Position numbers and translations under genes: made by a program
The notes under the pieces: model-generated
What the model was told of the DNA's origin: nothing
The model's database searches: none
The model's input: the letters and a program-made list of their open reading frames with translations, nothing else
From: Chitinophagales bacterium
GTDB taxonomy: Bacteria > Bacteroidota > Bacteroidia > Chitinophagales > LD1
NCBI GenBank assembly: GCA_026129525.1
Contig: JAHCHW010000007.1
Coordinates: 196,561-260,560 of the forward strand
Direction: 5' to 3'
Length of the DNA: 64,000 bases
Part shown: piece after piece, positions 13,071 to 21,664 of the stretch
How positions within the stretch are numbered: the stretch's first letter is position 1
Layout of the letters: every line of letters begins with the position of its first letter

Positions 13071-13376
13071 GGTATTCCCGAAATTTGATGAAGGGCTTTA
13101 CAATGGCTTAAACAATTTATTTCTGCTCCCTTCGAGAACTGTAATAGTTACAAAATTTTGAATTTACCATGTTGCTTAAAAAAGCAAACAATTTGAGGCT
13201 GTATGATACCTTCGGCATCATCCTATTTTGTTCACCGAAATACTATAAACCTATCATCACTTCGTGATGAAATCCTCATGAACCCGAAGGATTCACACGT
13301 TTATAGACAGCAAATCGCATTAAAACCGAATCGGAAGGATTCGTACAAATTATTATCGGGAACGCGCTAAAGCAGC
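13071..13376. repeat. Gene-free stretch with three small hairpins
   Basis: No gene seen. Three short inverted repeats occur in a row: near 13203-13222 (ATGAT / ATCAT around ACCTTCGGC), near 13255-13271 (TCATCAC, loop TTC, GTGATGA, perfect) and near 13328-13344 (CGAATC, loop GGAAG, GATTCG). All three contain or flank TTCG / CGAAGG-like cores. They could be decayed small repeats or weak terminators for the convergent genes on either side. Confidence 0.45.
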
Positions 13377-14972
13377 TTAGAAGAATATTTTAAGAATATC
13401 GCCCACTTTCAAAGAGCGCGATTTTAATTCTCTGTTATCTTCTTTCAGTTTTTCAACGGTTACGCCATCGTATTTTTGCGCAATTCCCCAAAGTGTATCA
13501 CCGGGTTGTACCACATGATAGGCACAGCCGCATTTTTCATCTAACTTAATGGAAGGAGTGGTTGACGAAGTTTCGGTTGCCGGTTCAGTAGTTTGCACTG
13601 AGTCAATTTCCACTTCGGCAACATCGGCTTCGGGAAGTAAGGTTAATACAGAATCGGCAACGGGTTTATCGAACGATTTTGGTGCAAAAACTGCCGCGTA
13701 GCCGGGAGCTGTTTCGTTGTCGCCTTTGTAGGCATTGGTAATAATTTTAAGTTTTTGCCCTACCGAAATAGTGGAGCTGCGCAGGTTATTCCATTTTTTA
13801 ATTGATTCTACCGAAACTTTATACTTGGCACCAATGCGGCTGAGCGTTTCGCTTTCTTTTACCTTGTGATAAATAACACTTGGGGCAGCAGCAATAACCG
13901 GAGCGGCTGCAGTTACAGAAGAAGTGTCGTTCATTATCTCGTTCTTTTTTGATTCGAACAGTGCGAAGTAATTTATGGGCAGGTTTAACGGAAATCCGTT
14001 TTGGGTGTACGGAATAATTCCCTTTTTGATGGAGGGGTTTAAAAACTGCAACTCATCTTCGGCAATGCCCAGCACATTCGAAATATGCTTAAGGCTTACG
14101 CGCGAAGTAATAAGAACGGTGTCAATAGCATACAATTCTCTGCGCGGTTCTGCCGATACCAGTTTGTAATCTTTATGGTAGTGCATTACATAAACAGCCG
14201 CAATGTAAATGGGTACATAGCTGCGTGTTTCGGCAGGCAGGTAAGCCATAATAGACCAAAAGTTTTTTGTTCCTCCGGCACGGGCAATGGCTTTGTTTAC
14301 ATTGCCGGGGCCTGAATTGTAAGCCGCCAACACTAAGTGCCAGTCGCCATACATGTCGTATAACTTTTTGAGGTATTTGGCGGCTGCTTCGGTTGATTTG
14401 GCTGGGTCTCTGCGCTCGTCAATGTACGAGTTTACCTCCAAGCCCATCATGGTGCCCGTACCGTACATTAACTGCCATAAACCTGTTGCACCGGCACGCG
14501 AAACAGCTATGGGGTTTAGTGCCGATTCAATAATGGGCAAGTACTTTAATTCTGTTGGCAAGCCTTTGCGGTCTAAGGTTTCTTCGAAAATGGGGAAATA
14601 CATTTGCGAGTTGGCAAGGCAGCGAGCCATCAGCGTTCTGCGTTTGTAGGCAAACAGGTCAATAAACTGTTTAATCTGCGTATTGAGCATCATTTTTACC
14701 TCGGTAGGCATTAACTTCATTTTCTCCAACATTTCCGCATCGGTGTATTTGGGAATGTATTCGTAAGGCAGGTTAATGCTGGCAATTACTTCATCATCGC
14801 TTACAAAAAATTTATCGCGGGTAAGCAGGGCAAACGACATGCTGTCTAACTGCACAATAAGCGGGTCAACATCGCAGGCGGTAGAGTCGTTATAGTAATA
14901 GGAGTATGAAGGTTTTACGAAAGCCGTTGCAATCAAAAAAACAACGATAGTCCTAAAGAGTTTTGTTCTCAC
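13377..14972 (-). CDS. MltD-type lytic transglycosylase with two LysM domains
   Basis: 531 residues: signal peptide (to about residue 24), a goose-type/SLT transglycosylase domain, then LysM repeats at about 370-412 and 485-531. The catalytic glutamate is Glu149 in [24 protein letters not shown] and [16 protein letters not shown] are the other SLT signatures. The LysM domains ([14 protein letters not shown] and [14 protein letters not shown]) bind peptidoglycan GlcNAc. The family cleaves the MurNAc-GlcNAc bond with 1,6-anhydro formation during wall turnover. Periplasmic. Between the LysM domains is a Glu/Ser/Thr/Pro-rich linker. Confidence 0.94.
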   Translation of the reverse strand: MRTKLFRTIVVFLIATAFVKPSYSYYYNDSTACDVDPLIVQLDSMSFALLTRDKFFVSDDEVIASINLPYEYIPKYTDAEMLEKMKLMPTEVKMMLNTQIKQFIDLFAYKRRTLMARCLANSQMYFPIFEETLDRKGLPTELKYLPIIESALNPIAVSRAGATGLWQLMYGTGTMMGLEVNSYIDERRDPAKSTEAAAKYLKKLYDMYGDWHLVLAAYNSGPGNVNKAIARAGGTKNFWSIMAYLPAETRSYVPIYIAAVYVMHYHKDYKLVSAEPRRELYAIDTVLITSRVSLKHISNVLGIAEDELQFLNPSIKKGIIPYTQNGFPLNLPINYFALFESKKNEIMNDTSSVTAAAPVIAAAPSVIYHKVKESETLSRIGAKYKVSVESIKKWNNLRSSTISVGQKLKIITNAYKGDNETAPGYAAVFAPKSFDKPVADSVLTLLPEADVAEVEIDSVQTTEPATETSSTTPSIKLDEKCGCAYHVVQPGDTLWGIAQKYDGVTVEKLKEDNRELKSRSLKVGDILKIFF

Positions 14973-15162
14973 TGGGCTAAGGGTTTACTCGCTAAAGTAA
15001 CGGTTTTAGGGCAATGCTTATTATACAATAAAGCGGTGTTGGTATTTTTTGGTTAAAAGCGGCTTGTATTCAAGGTTTTCAGCGATTATAAATGATTTTC
15101 ACAGGGTATTGCGGTGTTTGTAGAATGGATTGAACACAAAGGGAATGGATAGTTGCCACTGC

Positions 15163-16029
15163 TTAATGTACCGGAAACACCTGTGCTGCCATCCGCAAGC
15201 AATCTTCAAACCCCGGTATGCTGAAGTTGCTACCTAATTGTTCTTCGGAAAAATAGTTGAGCAAATTTTCGGTAGGCATGTTGCCTATGAGGTCATCTTT
15301 AGCCATAGGGCATCCGCCATAACCTTTAATGGCGGCATCGAACCTTCGGCAGCCGTTGTTGTAGGCGGCATCAATTTTTACGCGCCAGTTGTGCGGAGCA
15401 GTATGCAGGTGGGCGCCAAATTCTAAATGCGGAAAAGCGGGAATGAGGGTTGAAAACAAGTAAGCAATAATACCCGGGTCGGCTATACCTACCGTATCGC
15501 TCAACATAAAGGTGCTTATGTTCAGGTTTTGCAGTTCGCTCACCCACTGCTCAACAATTTGCGGGCTGTAAGGGTCGCCATAGGGGTTGCCGAAACCCAT
15601 GCTTATGTAAATGATAAGTTCTTTGTTGTGTTGGGCGCATAGTTCGCGTATTTGTTTTACCCTGTCAACCGACTCGCGAATGGTGGAGTTGGCGTTTCTG
15701 CGCTGAAAGGTTTCCGATACGGAAAAGGGAAAGCCGAGGCAATTGATTTTTGAATAGCGGCAGGCATCCATTGCACCGCGCTCGTTGGCGATAATGGCAA
15801 TTAGTTTGGTGGTGTTGTTTTCGGTGTCAAGCGCTTCAATTACTTCGGCAGTATCTGCCATTTGCGGAATAATATCGTGGTTTACAAAGCTGCCGAAATC
15901 AATGGAATGAAAACCTACCTGCAACAGTTTGTTGATGTACGCAATTTTTTTTGCGGTAGGAATAAACTCGCGTATTCCCTGCATGGCATCGCGCGGACAT
16001 TCGATAATTTTTACGGCATGCTGAGTCAT
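15163..16029 (-). CDS. HMG-CoA lyase-like (HMGL-family) enzyme
   Basis: 288 residues of the HMGL TIM-barrel family. The start KIIECPRDAMQG corresponds to the VxxVGPRDGLQ metal-site motif of the family. HLHTAPHN carries the two metal-binding His, and GYGGCPMAKDDLIGNMPTE matches the C-terminal loop GGCP-x-A-x3-GN with the catalytic Cys. The family cleaves HMG-CoA to acetoacetate and acetyl-CoA in leucine breakdown. The E-C-PRD and MAKDDLIGN variants differ from classical lyases, so another acyl-CoA substrate is possible. Cytoplasmic. Divergent from the lipoate ligase gene. Confidence 0.85.
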   Translation of the reverse strand: MTQHAVKIIECPRDAMQGIREFIPTAKKIAYINKLLQVGFHSIDFGSFVNHDIIPQMADTAEVIEALDTENNTTKLIAIIANERGAMDACRYSKINCLGFPFSVSETFQRRNANSTIRESVDRVKQIRELCAQHNKELIIYISMGFGNPYGDPYSPQIVEQWVSELQNLNISTFMLSDTVGIADPGIIAYLFSTLIPAFPHLEFGAHLHTAPHNWRVKIDAAYNNGCRRFDAAIKGYGGCPMAKDDLIGNMPTENLLNYFSEEQLGSNFSIPGFEDCLRMAAQVFPVH

Positions 16030-16100
16030 GCGCCAAACCTATGGTAAAAACTATCATTTGCAAAACGCCTATCTTGGCAAATGTTCACTAACCTTGGCGG

Positions 16101-17015
16101 GTGATTTTAGTTGACCACCGCCATACTACCGACCCCTACATCAATTTAGCTATTGAAGAGTATTTAGTGCGAAATGCCGATTGCAGCAAGCACGATTATC
16201 TGTTTTTGTATGTAAACGAACCCTGCATTGTTGTTGGGAAAAACCAAAGTATTTACCGCGAAGTTCATGTTGATTACCTGCGGAATAACCAACTGAAGTT
16301 AGCGCGCAGAGTTTCGGGTGGCGGAACGGTGTATCACGATGCAGGCAATGTAAACTTTGCTTTTATAACTGCTTTTCACGAAAGCAAAATCAATAACTAC
16401 CGGCACTTTAATACGCCTGTTGTTGAAGCACTGAATAATGCGGGAGTGCGTTCTGCTATGGACGAGCGCAACAACATTGTTTGCCACACCAAAAAAATTT
16501 CGGGCAACGCCCAGTTTACCAACCGCAAAAACATTATCAGCCACGGAACGCTTTTGGTAAATGCCAACCTTGCTGAATTGCGTGCGGCTTTAAAAGAGAA
16601 CGATTTCAGCATAGAAACAAAAGCCGTAGCATCGGTAAAAAGTTCGGTAATGAACTTAGCCGAAGTAAGCCCTGCGCTTTCAAATTCTACTTCGGTTACA
16701 GAACTGCTGAAAAGTGCATTAAACTGTAGCGATGTAAAAACGTTCGATGCCGCTGAATGGCAGGCAATTCAGCAACTTGCCGATGAACAATACCGCAGTT
16801 ATGAATGGATTTACGGGCGAAGCCCGCACACCATTTTACACAAGCCCGATGCCGTAATAGAAGTTGATAAAGGATTGATTGCCGAAATAAAATCGGAAGT
16901 TATACCGCACCAAGTACTTTCAACCTTAGCGGGGGTGCGCTATGAATACGCAGCCATAAAAAAAGCGCTGGAGATGCTCCCCAACGCTTCGGTGTATTTG
17001 GATGTAATTTTCTGA
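16101..17015 (+). CDS. lplA: Lipoate-protein ligase A
   Basis: 304 residues starting at GTG; the only nearby upstream ATG (16081) meets a stop after seven codons. The LplA signature RRVSGGGTVYHDAGNVNFAF is followed by KKISGNAQF with the catalytic Lys and by SHGTLLVNANL. A C-terminal accessory domain (from about 240) is present. The enzyme adenylates lipoate and attaches it to E2 and GcvH lysines. It fits with lpdA in this window. Stop to stop it abuts the gene at 17016 with no space. Confidence 0.93.
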   Translation: MILVDHRHTTDPYINLAIEEYLVRNADCSKHDYLFLYVNEPCIVVGKNQSIYREVHVDYLRNNQLKLARRVSGGGTVYHDAGNVNFAFITAFHESKINNYRHFNTPVVEALNNAGVRSAMDERNNIVCHTKKISGNAQFTNRKNIISHGTLLVNANLAELRAALKENDFSIETKAVASVKSSVMNLAEVSPALSNSTSVTELLKSALNCSDVKTFDAAEWQAIQQLADEQYRSYEWIYGRSPHTILHKPDAVIEVDKGLIAEIKSEVIPHQVLSTLAGVRYEYAAIKKALEMLPNASVYLDVIF

Positions 17016-17630
17016 TTACTGCCCGCTGCCCCAGCCTTCTACTCTTTTGCCGTTTACATACTTGGCAACAAAAGCATCGGTAATGCCCATTTGTTTCATA
17101 TCGGCAGCAAAGTCGAAAGCCATTTTACGGTCGGTAAAGTAACTTACCACATAGCGGTTGCTTCCGTTTACAGTTTCGTAGCCTATGTAGCGGGGTTTTT
17201 CGAAATACTTGGTAGCGCTGAAAACTTTATAGTTCCCGATTTGCACTTTATAAACCGTTCCTTTAGGAGGAGCTTCGGCAGCAGGAGCAGTTGGCTCGGC
17301 ACTTGCCGTTACAGTTTGGTTCCAGTTTTTAAGTTCTTCGTTTTCCTCGCGCAGTTTTTTTACTTCATTTTCGTAAGCGGCTACCTTGTTGGTCATTTCG
17401 CTTTGGTTAATAATGGTGTAAGCCAGTTCATCTTTCAGCCGTTTAATTTGGGCTTCGTTCGAATCAATCGTTATTTGAATGTCGTCCTTTTTGGCTTTGT
17501 AACCTTCCAGGTTTTTCAAATAGCTTTTTAATTCGTTTCTGAGTTTTGCCTGTTCGGTTTTTGAAAGTTGTGCGAAGCTGGCAGTGCTGAAAAGAACTCC
17601 GATAAGCAATGGGAGTATGGTCTTTTTCAT
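17016..17630 (-). CDS. Secreted coiled-coil protein with SPOR-like C-terminal domain
   Basis: 204 residues from the ATG at 17630, which gives a standard signal peptide MKKTILPLLIGVLFSTASFAQ; an upstream ATG at 17660 would put ten polar residues ahead of it. A long charged coiled coil covers about 24-105. An Ala/Pro/Glu linker is followed by VYKVQIGNYKVF ... NRYVVSYFTDRKMAFDFAADM, which looks like a SPOR (peptidoglycan-binding) fold. Probably a periplasmic envelope or division-related protein. The SPOR assignment rests on pattern, not on a search. Confidence 0.75.
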   Translation of the reverse strand: MKKTILPLLIGVLFSTASFAQLSKTEQAKLRNELKSYLKNLEGYKAKKDDIQITIDSNEAQIKRLKDELAYTIINQSEMTNKVAAYENEVKKLREENEELKNWNQTVTASAEPTAPAAEAPPKGTVYKVQIGNYKVFSATKYFEKPRYIGYETVNGSNRYVVSYFTDRKMAFDFAADMKQMGITDAFVAKYVNGKRVEGWGSGQ

Positions 17631-17736
17631 AAGAGTTGAATTTTGTTGATTCTCAACCAAAAGTAGGTGCTTAGGTATAAAAACCGAAATTTGCGCTTTG
17701 CAGTTTCTTAACAGCTAAAAGCTATTAAACTCATTT

Positions 17737-18609
17737 ATGCATAGTATTGAGAACAGTGTATTAAAAGTATCGGCACGGGAGTATGGTGCCGAACTCATTT
17801 CGGTTTTTGATAAACGAACCGGCATTGAACACTTATGGCAGGCTGATGAAAAATTTTGGGGCTGGTATGCGCCTGTTTTGTTTCCGGTGGTGGGCAGATG
17901 TTTGAACGATGAAGTAACTATTGATGCCCGAAAGTATGCTATGGAAAAGCACGGCTTTGCCCGAAAATCAAACTTTGGTTTACTGGAGTTAAGCGATTTG
18001 AAAATGGTATTTATGCTTCAATCAAACGATTTAACTAAAAAGCTCTATCCGTTTGATTTTGAATTTTTAATTGCTTATCAACTCAAGCAACATTCGCTGG
18101 TGTGTTCGTACGAAGTAATAAACAAAAGCGGGCGCACTATGCCGTTTCAATTAGGCGGGCATCCGGCATTTGCCGTTCCGTTTTATGCCAACGAAAAGTA
18201 CGAAGATTACTACATTGAATTTGAACAAGCCGAAGACTTAGTACGCCACTACATAAACAGCGAAGGTTTTTTTGACGGACGAACCGAAGCGGTGCTTTCC
18301 GGCACCAACAAACTACCGCTTAGCAAAAACATGTTTGCAAACGATGCCTACATTTTTAAAAACCTGCAATCGCGAGCCGTTACGCTTAAAAGCGATAAGC
18401 ATGGGCAATGGCTTAAAGTAAGTTTTCCGCAATTTAATTATTTGGGCTTGTGGGCAAAGCCGGGTGCCCCGTATGTATGTATTGAACCCTGGCTGGGTTG
18501 TGCCGATACTGCCGGTAAAGCGGTAGAGTTTTCGGAAAGAGAAGCGGTGCAAAGCTTGCCGGCAGGCGAAACGTTTGGGTGTTCGATTGTGTTTGAAGTT
18601 GAAAATTGA
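17737..18609 (+). CDS. Aldose 1-epimerase family protein (LacX-like)
   Basis: 290 residues with the galactose-mutarotase-like beta-sandwich pattern: EHLWQADEKFWGWYAPVLFP at the start, a His in KHGFARKSNF, QLGGHPAFAVPF in the middle with the conserved His, and CIEPWLGCADT near the end with the catalytic-type Glu. This matches the LacX/YeaD-like subgroup that interconverts anomers of hexoses or hexose phosphates. Cytoplasmic, no signal peptide. Its last codons (GTT GAA AAT TGA) already belong to the tandem repeat that follows, suggesting that the array grew from or into the 3' end. Confidence 0.88.
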   Translation: MHSIENSVLKVSAREYGAELISVFDKRTGIEHLWQADEKFWGWYAPVLFPVVGRCLNDEVTIDARKYAMEKHGFARKSNFGLLELSDLKMVFMLQSNDLTKKLYPFDFEFLIAYQLKQHSLVCSYEVINKSGRTMPFQLGGHPAFAVPFYANEKYEDYYIEFEQAEDLVRHYINSEGFFDGRTEAVLSGTNKLPLSKNMFANDAYIFKNLQSRAVTLKSDKHGQWLKVSFPQFNYLGLWAKPGAPYVCIEPWLGCADTAGKAVEFSEREAVQSLPAGETFGCSIVFEVEN

Positions 18610-18776
18610 AGATTGTAAATTGATGATTGAACATTGAAAATTGACAATTGAACATTGTAAATTGATGATTGAACATTGAAAATTGACAATTGAACATTGT
18701 AAATTGATGATTGAACATTGAAAATTGACAATTGAACATTGTAAATTGATGATTGAACATTGAAAATTGACAATTG
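18599..18776 (+). repeat. 42-bp tandem array (3 full copies plus partial ends)
   Basis: Full units lie at 18625-18666, 18667-18708 and 18709-18750 and are identical; a partial fourth is at 18751-18776 and a diverged partial unit precedes. Each unit is two 21-bp halves that differ at few positions (GATTGAACATTGAAAATTGAC and AATTGAACATTGTAAATTGAT). AT content is about 75%. It begins inside the stop region of the epimerase gene. Confidence 0.92.
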
Positions 18777-18831
18777 CCTTACCCCTTTGCCTTTGATGGT
18801 TATATTTTTTACACAAGTATGACAATTGATA

Positions 18832-18864
18832 TTTGTAATTTTCTTTAAAATCTTTATACTTTCG
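18832..18864 (+). promoter_or_regulatory. Candidate Bacteroidota-type promoter of the HTH gene
   Basis: TTTG at 18832-18835 and TACTTTCG at 18857-18864 (one mismatch to TAnnTTTG) are 21 bases apart. The ATG of the small HTH gene is at 18891. Confidence 0.45.
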
Positions 18865-18890
18865 GGATAGTTCAACCCAATCGCCCCGGC

Positions 18891-19202
18891 ATGGCAGCTA
18901 ACCGTAGTATTACTATTTGCGGTACGCACCTTTCCGTTACCGAAGCGGAAATGGTAGCCTATGTAATGCTGGGCTTAAACTATAAGCAGGTTTCGGACTG
19001 CCTGGGGCTTGAATACGGTACGGTAAAAAACAAAATGCACTTTTTAGAGAGCGCCTGCAATGCTCATAGCCTTAACCTGTTTATGCGTAAAGCCTTTGAA
19101 AGCGGATTCGATTTTAAGGGCTGCTACAAAGGCACTGCCATACTTACCGAGCGCCATTACCGCCTTGCCAAACGCTATGCCCCGCAAGTGCCGGTTGCCT
19201 GA
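18891..19202 (+). CDS. Small LuxR/GerE-type HTH DNA-binding protein
   Basis: 103 residues with no receiver or other sensor domain. The central part (LSVTEAEMVAYVMLGLNYKQVSDCLGLEYGTVKNKMHFL) has the spacing of a LuxR-type HTH: a scaffold helix, the LNYKQVSDCLGL turn, and the recognition helix GTVKNKMH. The tail FKGCYKGTAILTERHYRLA is not familiar. Probably a solitary transcription regulator of the accessory genes downstream; its target is unknown. A strong hairpin follows the gene. Confidence 0.65.
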   Translation: MAANRSITICGTHLSVTEAEMVAYVMLGLNYKQVSDCLGLEYGTVKNKMHFLESACNAHSLNLFMRKAFESGFDFKGCYKGTAILTERHYRLAKRYAPQVPVA

Positions 19203-19220
19203 GCATACCAACGCGCCACT

Positions 19221-19262
19221 GCCGGTTTAGCGGCAGCTTTTAGGGCGTGCCGCTAAACCGGC
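19221..19262 (+). terminator. Perfect 15-bp inverted repeat after the HTH gene
   Basis: GCCGGTTTAGCGGCA at 19221-19235 and TGCCGCTAAACCGGC at 19248-19262 form a perfect stem with a 12-base loop. No T tract follows, so it may be a terminator without U tail, an operator or an RNA structure. It is 19 bases past the stop at 19202. Confidence 0.6.
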
Positions 19263-19439
19263 CTGCCTGTACTTGTTGCCGCCTCCTGCCTGCGGCAAGC
19301 CTCATTACTTTGGTAACTTACTTTAGTAACTGCACCTTGCCGTTTTGCAATACACCTTTGTGCTGCGTTTGCCGGCAATACCGGCTTTACAGGTTAACGG
19401 CAGGCGCGCTTCTTTTTTTAACCACTAAAACAAAATTGT

Positions 19440-20069
19440 ATGGCAGCAAACCAAATTAACCCCATTAGGCGCATTATAGCCGTGCTTAAACTTTCGAAAC
19501 GCGTAGGCGAAGCCATTATACAGGCGCGGGCAATAGTACAAAGTATGACCGATAACGACTTTTTCCCTTCGCCCAGCCCCGCCTTAGCTACTGTAACCGA
19601 ACATATTGATGCACTGGAAACCGCACAAATAGCTGCTCAAACCCGCGCACAAGGCACCGTAGAAGCCCGCAATGCAGCACTGGCAATAGTAGCCGATGAC
19701 CTGCGCGACCTTACCTACTACGTGCAAAACATTGCCGATGCCAACTCTGCCAACAGCGAAGTAATTATTGAAAGTGCCGGCTTACAGGTAAAACGCGTAA
19801 CCCCGCGCACCACCACCGAGTTTGAAGCCAAAAACAGTCCTATTTCGGGCACCGTATTACTAAAAGCGCGCGCGGGCACCACACGCAGCTCGCACGACTG
19901 GCAAAGCAGCATTAACGGCAACCAGTGGACAGCCCTGCCCAGCACCCTGCAAGCCAAAACCACCGTAACCGGGCTTAACCCCGGCAACCGCATTTACTTC
20001 CGCCACCGGTTGGTAACCAAAGATGGACCGCAGGCTTGGAGCCAAACCATAAGTTTGGTAGTAACTTAA
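19440..20069 (+). CDS. Unknown protein with C-terminal fibronectin type III-like domain
   Basis: 209 residues, no signal peptide. The N-terminal 100 residues are helical and Ala-rich (IRRIIAVLKLSKRVGEAIIQ, ETAQIAAQTRAQGTVEARNA). From about 140 the pattern SHDWQSSINGNQWTAL ... TTVTGLNPGNRIYFRHRLV ends in GPQAWSQTISLVV, which looks like an Fn3 domain. Similar two-part proteins are common unknowns in Bacteroidota. Role not known. Its neighbours are equally unfamiliar, and GC content is higher than in the flanking spacers. Confidence 0.7.
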   Translation: MAANQINPIRRIIAVLKLSKRVGEAIIQARAIVQSMTDNDFFPSPSPALATVTEHIDALETAQIAAQTRAQGTVEARNAALAIVADDLRDLTYYVQNIADANSANSEVIIESAGLQVKRVTPRTTTEFEAKNSPISGTVLLKARAGTTRSSHDWQSSINGNQWTALPSTLQAKTTVTGLNPGNRIYFRHRLVTKDGPQAWSQTISLVVT

Positions 20070-20470
20070 ACAAATGCTTACAAAAACTACAAAAGAACGA
20101 GCAAACCTGTAATGGTTGGTTTAAAAAACTAAAAGGGAGCAAACAAACCTGAAAGCAATTAAATGAAACACTAAAGGGGAGAGAGGAAACTTGTCAGGAA
20201 TGCTCTCTCCCCAGTAAAGGGAAAGAGGAAAACCGTCAAAAATGCTCTCTCCCCTGTAAAGGGAAAGAGGAAACTTGTCAGGAATGCTCTCTCCCTTGTA
20301 AAGGGAAAGAGGAAATCGGTCAAAAATGCTCTCTCCCTTGTAAGGGGAAAGAGGAAACTTGTCAGGAATGTTCTCTCCCTTGTAAAACAACAAACAACAA
20401 ACAACAAACTGCAAATACTCAAACTTTCAAACAGTAAAACCTTCAAACAAAATCTTAAACCCAACAAACC
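20070..20470. repeat. Spacer with a 42-bp tandem array (20173-20386)
   Basis: Four full 42-bp units (20203-20244, 20245-20286, 20287-20328, 20329-20370) are flanked by partial units. Units alternate between two versions ending ACTTGTCAGGAATG and CGTCAAAAATG, giving an 84-bp higher-order repeat. Each unit holds a CTCTCCC ... GGGAAAGAG imperfect palindrome, so single-stranded copies can fold. The rest of the spacer (20387-20470) is A/C-rich with no gene. Confidence 0.9.
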
Positions 20471-21175
20471 ATGGCTATACCTAACTACAACCCATACCAA
20501 ACCGACCTGCTTACCAACGGGTTCAATTATCTTATTGCCAACCTGCCCGGCAGCCCTACCGTAAATGATTTAAACACCACCATTTTAGCCTACTTTACCT
20601 CGCTGCCCAACCCTGTCAGCAGCGAGGCGCTGAGCATTATGCAAAACACCAACATATACAGCATTAACAACTACATAAACCAAACCATTGCCGTTAACTT
20701 AAACTACGGGGGAGCCGCTTCGGCATTTATTGAAACCGTGCTAAGCGGCATAAAAGAAAACACCACCGACAGCCTTACCGACTACTTGTTAAGCGCTCAG
20801 GAACTGCTGGCGGCTGCCGATATAAACACCGCTTCCAAAGAGGCCCTGTATGTAGCCCTTACCAATGCACAAGGCAGTTGCGCGTATTGGCAAACCACAG
20901 TGGCTACCCCCGGCAGTTGGGCAGCCTATTTGCACAGCAACGAAGCCGTTAATTATGCCAACATACCCACCTGGGTAATAGCCGCCTTTACTGCGGTGCT
21001 TTCGGGCTATGCACAAGTGCAGGCAGTGGCTATCAGCGAACCTAATGTATTTAACACCCAGGGGCGCCAGGTAAGTGCCTTTATGGGCTATGGTTCGGCT
21101 TTAGCCGTTACTGCCGGAAAAGTTATTTTTAAGTGGCCCCAAAAACCGGTAATAAATTGCGGTTGCTTACAATAA
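20471..21175 (+). CDS. Protein of unknown function
   Basis: 234 residues, not recognised. No N-terminal signal; Asn/Ala/Thr-rich and weakly hydrophobic, with helices such as DSLTDYLLSAQELLAAADI and VIAAFTAVLSGYAQVQAVAI, ending KWPQKPVINCGCLQ with a Cys-Gly-Cys near the C-terminus. It is followed after 10 bases by the frameshifted Cys-rich gene, so the two may be co-transcribed. A secreted or structural role cannot be excluded. Confidence 0.65.
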   Translation: MAIPNYNPYQTDLLTNGFNYLIANLPGSPTVNDLNTTILAYFTSLPNPVSSEALSIMQNTNIYSINNYINQTIAVNLNYGGAASAFIETVLSGIKENTTDSLTDYLLSAQELLAAADINTASKEALYVALTNAQGSCAYWQTTVATPGSWAAYLHSNEAVNYANIPTWVIAAFTAVLSGYAQVQAVAISEPNVFNTQGRQVSAFMGYGSALAVTAGKVIFKWPQKPVINCGCLQ

Positions 21176-21185
21176 ATCTGCGGCT

Positions 21186-21660
21186 ATGTATAGACTACAA
21201 TCGGGTACGTTTTTCAAAAGCAGCATAAGCATCTACAACACCTCTGCTCCCAAAGGAATCAGCAGTGTGGAAGAGTTTGATGTATTGGCAAGGATGAACG
21301 TATATCCCTTAAATTATTTAAGCCATGCCGGTAAAGCGGAGTTCCGAAGCCGGTTAATGTTCAGAGATTACAACGGAGAAAAAATAGTGAACGGAGTAGG
21401 TTATAATGCCATTCATGAACTGGGGTATGGTAAGTATGTTGACTTAATAAAAATCATCACCGGAAAAAAATCCGGTTATTGATGGTAAAAAACCACCTTA
21501 TGACCCTCGTTACCTTCCGGGCACTTGGGTAAGCAGGCACCGGCCAAATCCTGACAGTGGGCACTGTTGCGAATCCTCGTACAGTGATATGTGTTGGGTA
21601 CCACCGGAGGGTAATCCTTGTGGTCCGATATATGTAAAAAGCGCAAACAACATATTTTAG
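21186..21660 (+). pseudogene. Small gene interrupted by a frameshift in an A7 tract
   Basis: The first frame gives 98 residues (21186-21482, MYRLQSGTFFKSS ... DLIKIITGKKSGY). The +1 frame then stays open from the A7 run (21464-21470) to a TAG at 21658-21660, coding NPVIDGKKPPYDPRYLPGTW followed by a Cys-rich end (GHCCESSYSDMCWVPPEG). Removing one A fuses both into about 157 residues. The gene may be a real frameshift, a phase-variable tract or a sequencing error. Function unknown; the next gene starts 4 bases later, which supports an operon with the thioredoxin. Confidence 0.6.
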
Positions 21661-21664
21661 TGCA

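Noticed and set aside
18599..18776. CRISPR array
   Set aside because: The units are adjacent without unique spacers and no cas gene is present.
18313..18929. Minus-strand frames with NFQCSIINLQ-like repeats
   Set aside because: Produced by the 42-bp array being a multiple of three; they lack start context and overlap the epimerase gene.
20121..20500. Minus-strand frames with FPLSLYKGES-like repeats
   Set aside because: Again only the open frames of a 42-bp array; no signal, no start region and no extension into unique sequence.
21464..21474. Programmed -1 frameshift at the A7 tract
   Set aside because: The -1 frame closes after about 22 codons, whereas the +1 frame is open; a classical -1 slippery site is therefore not supported.
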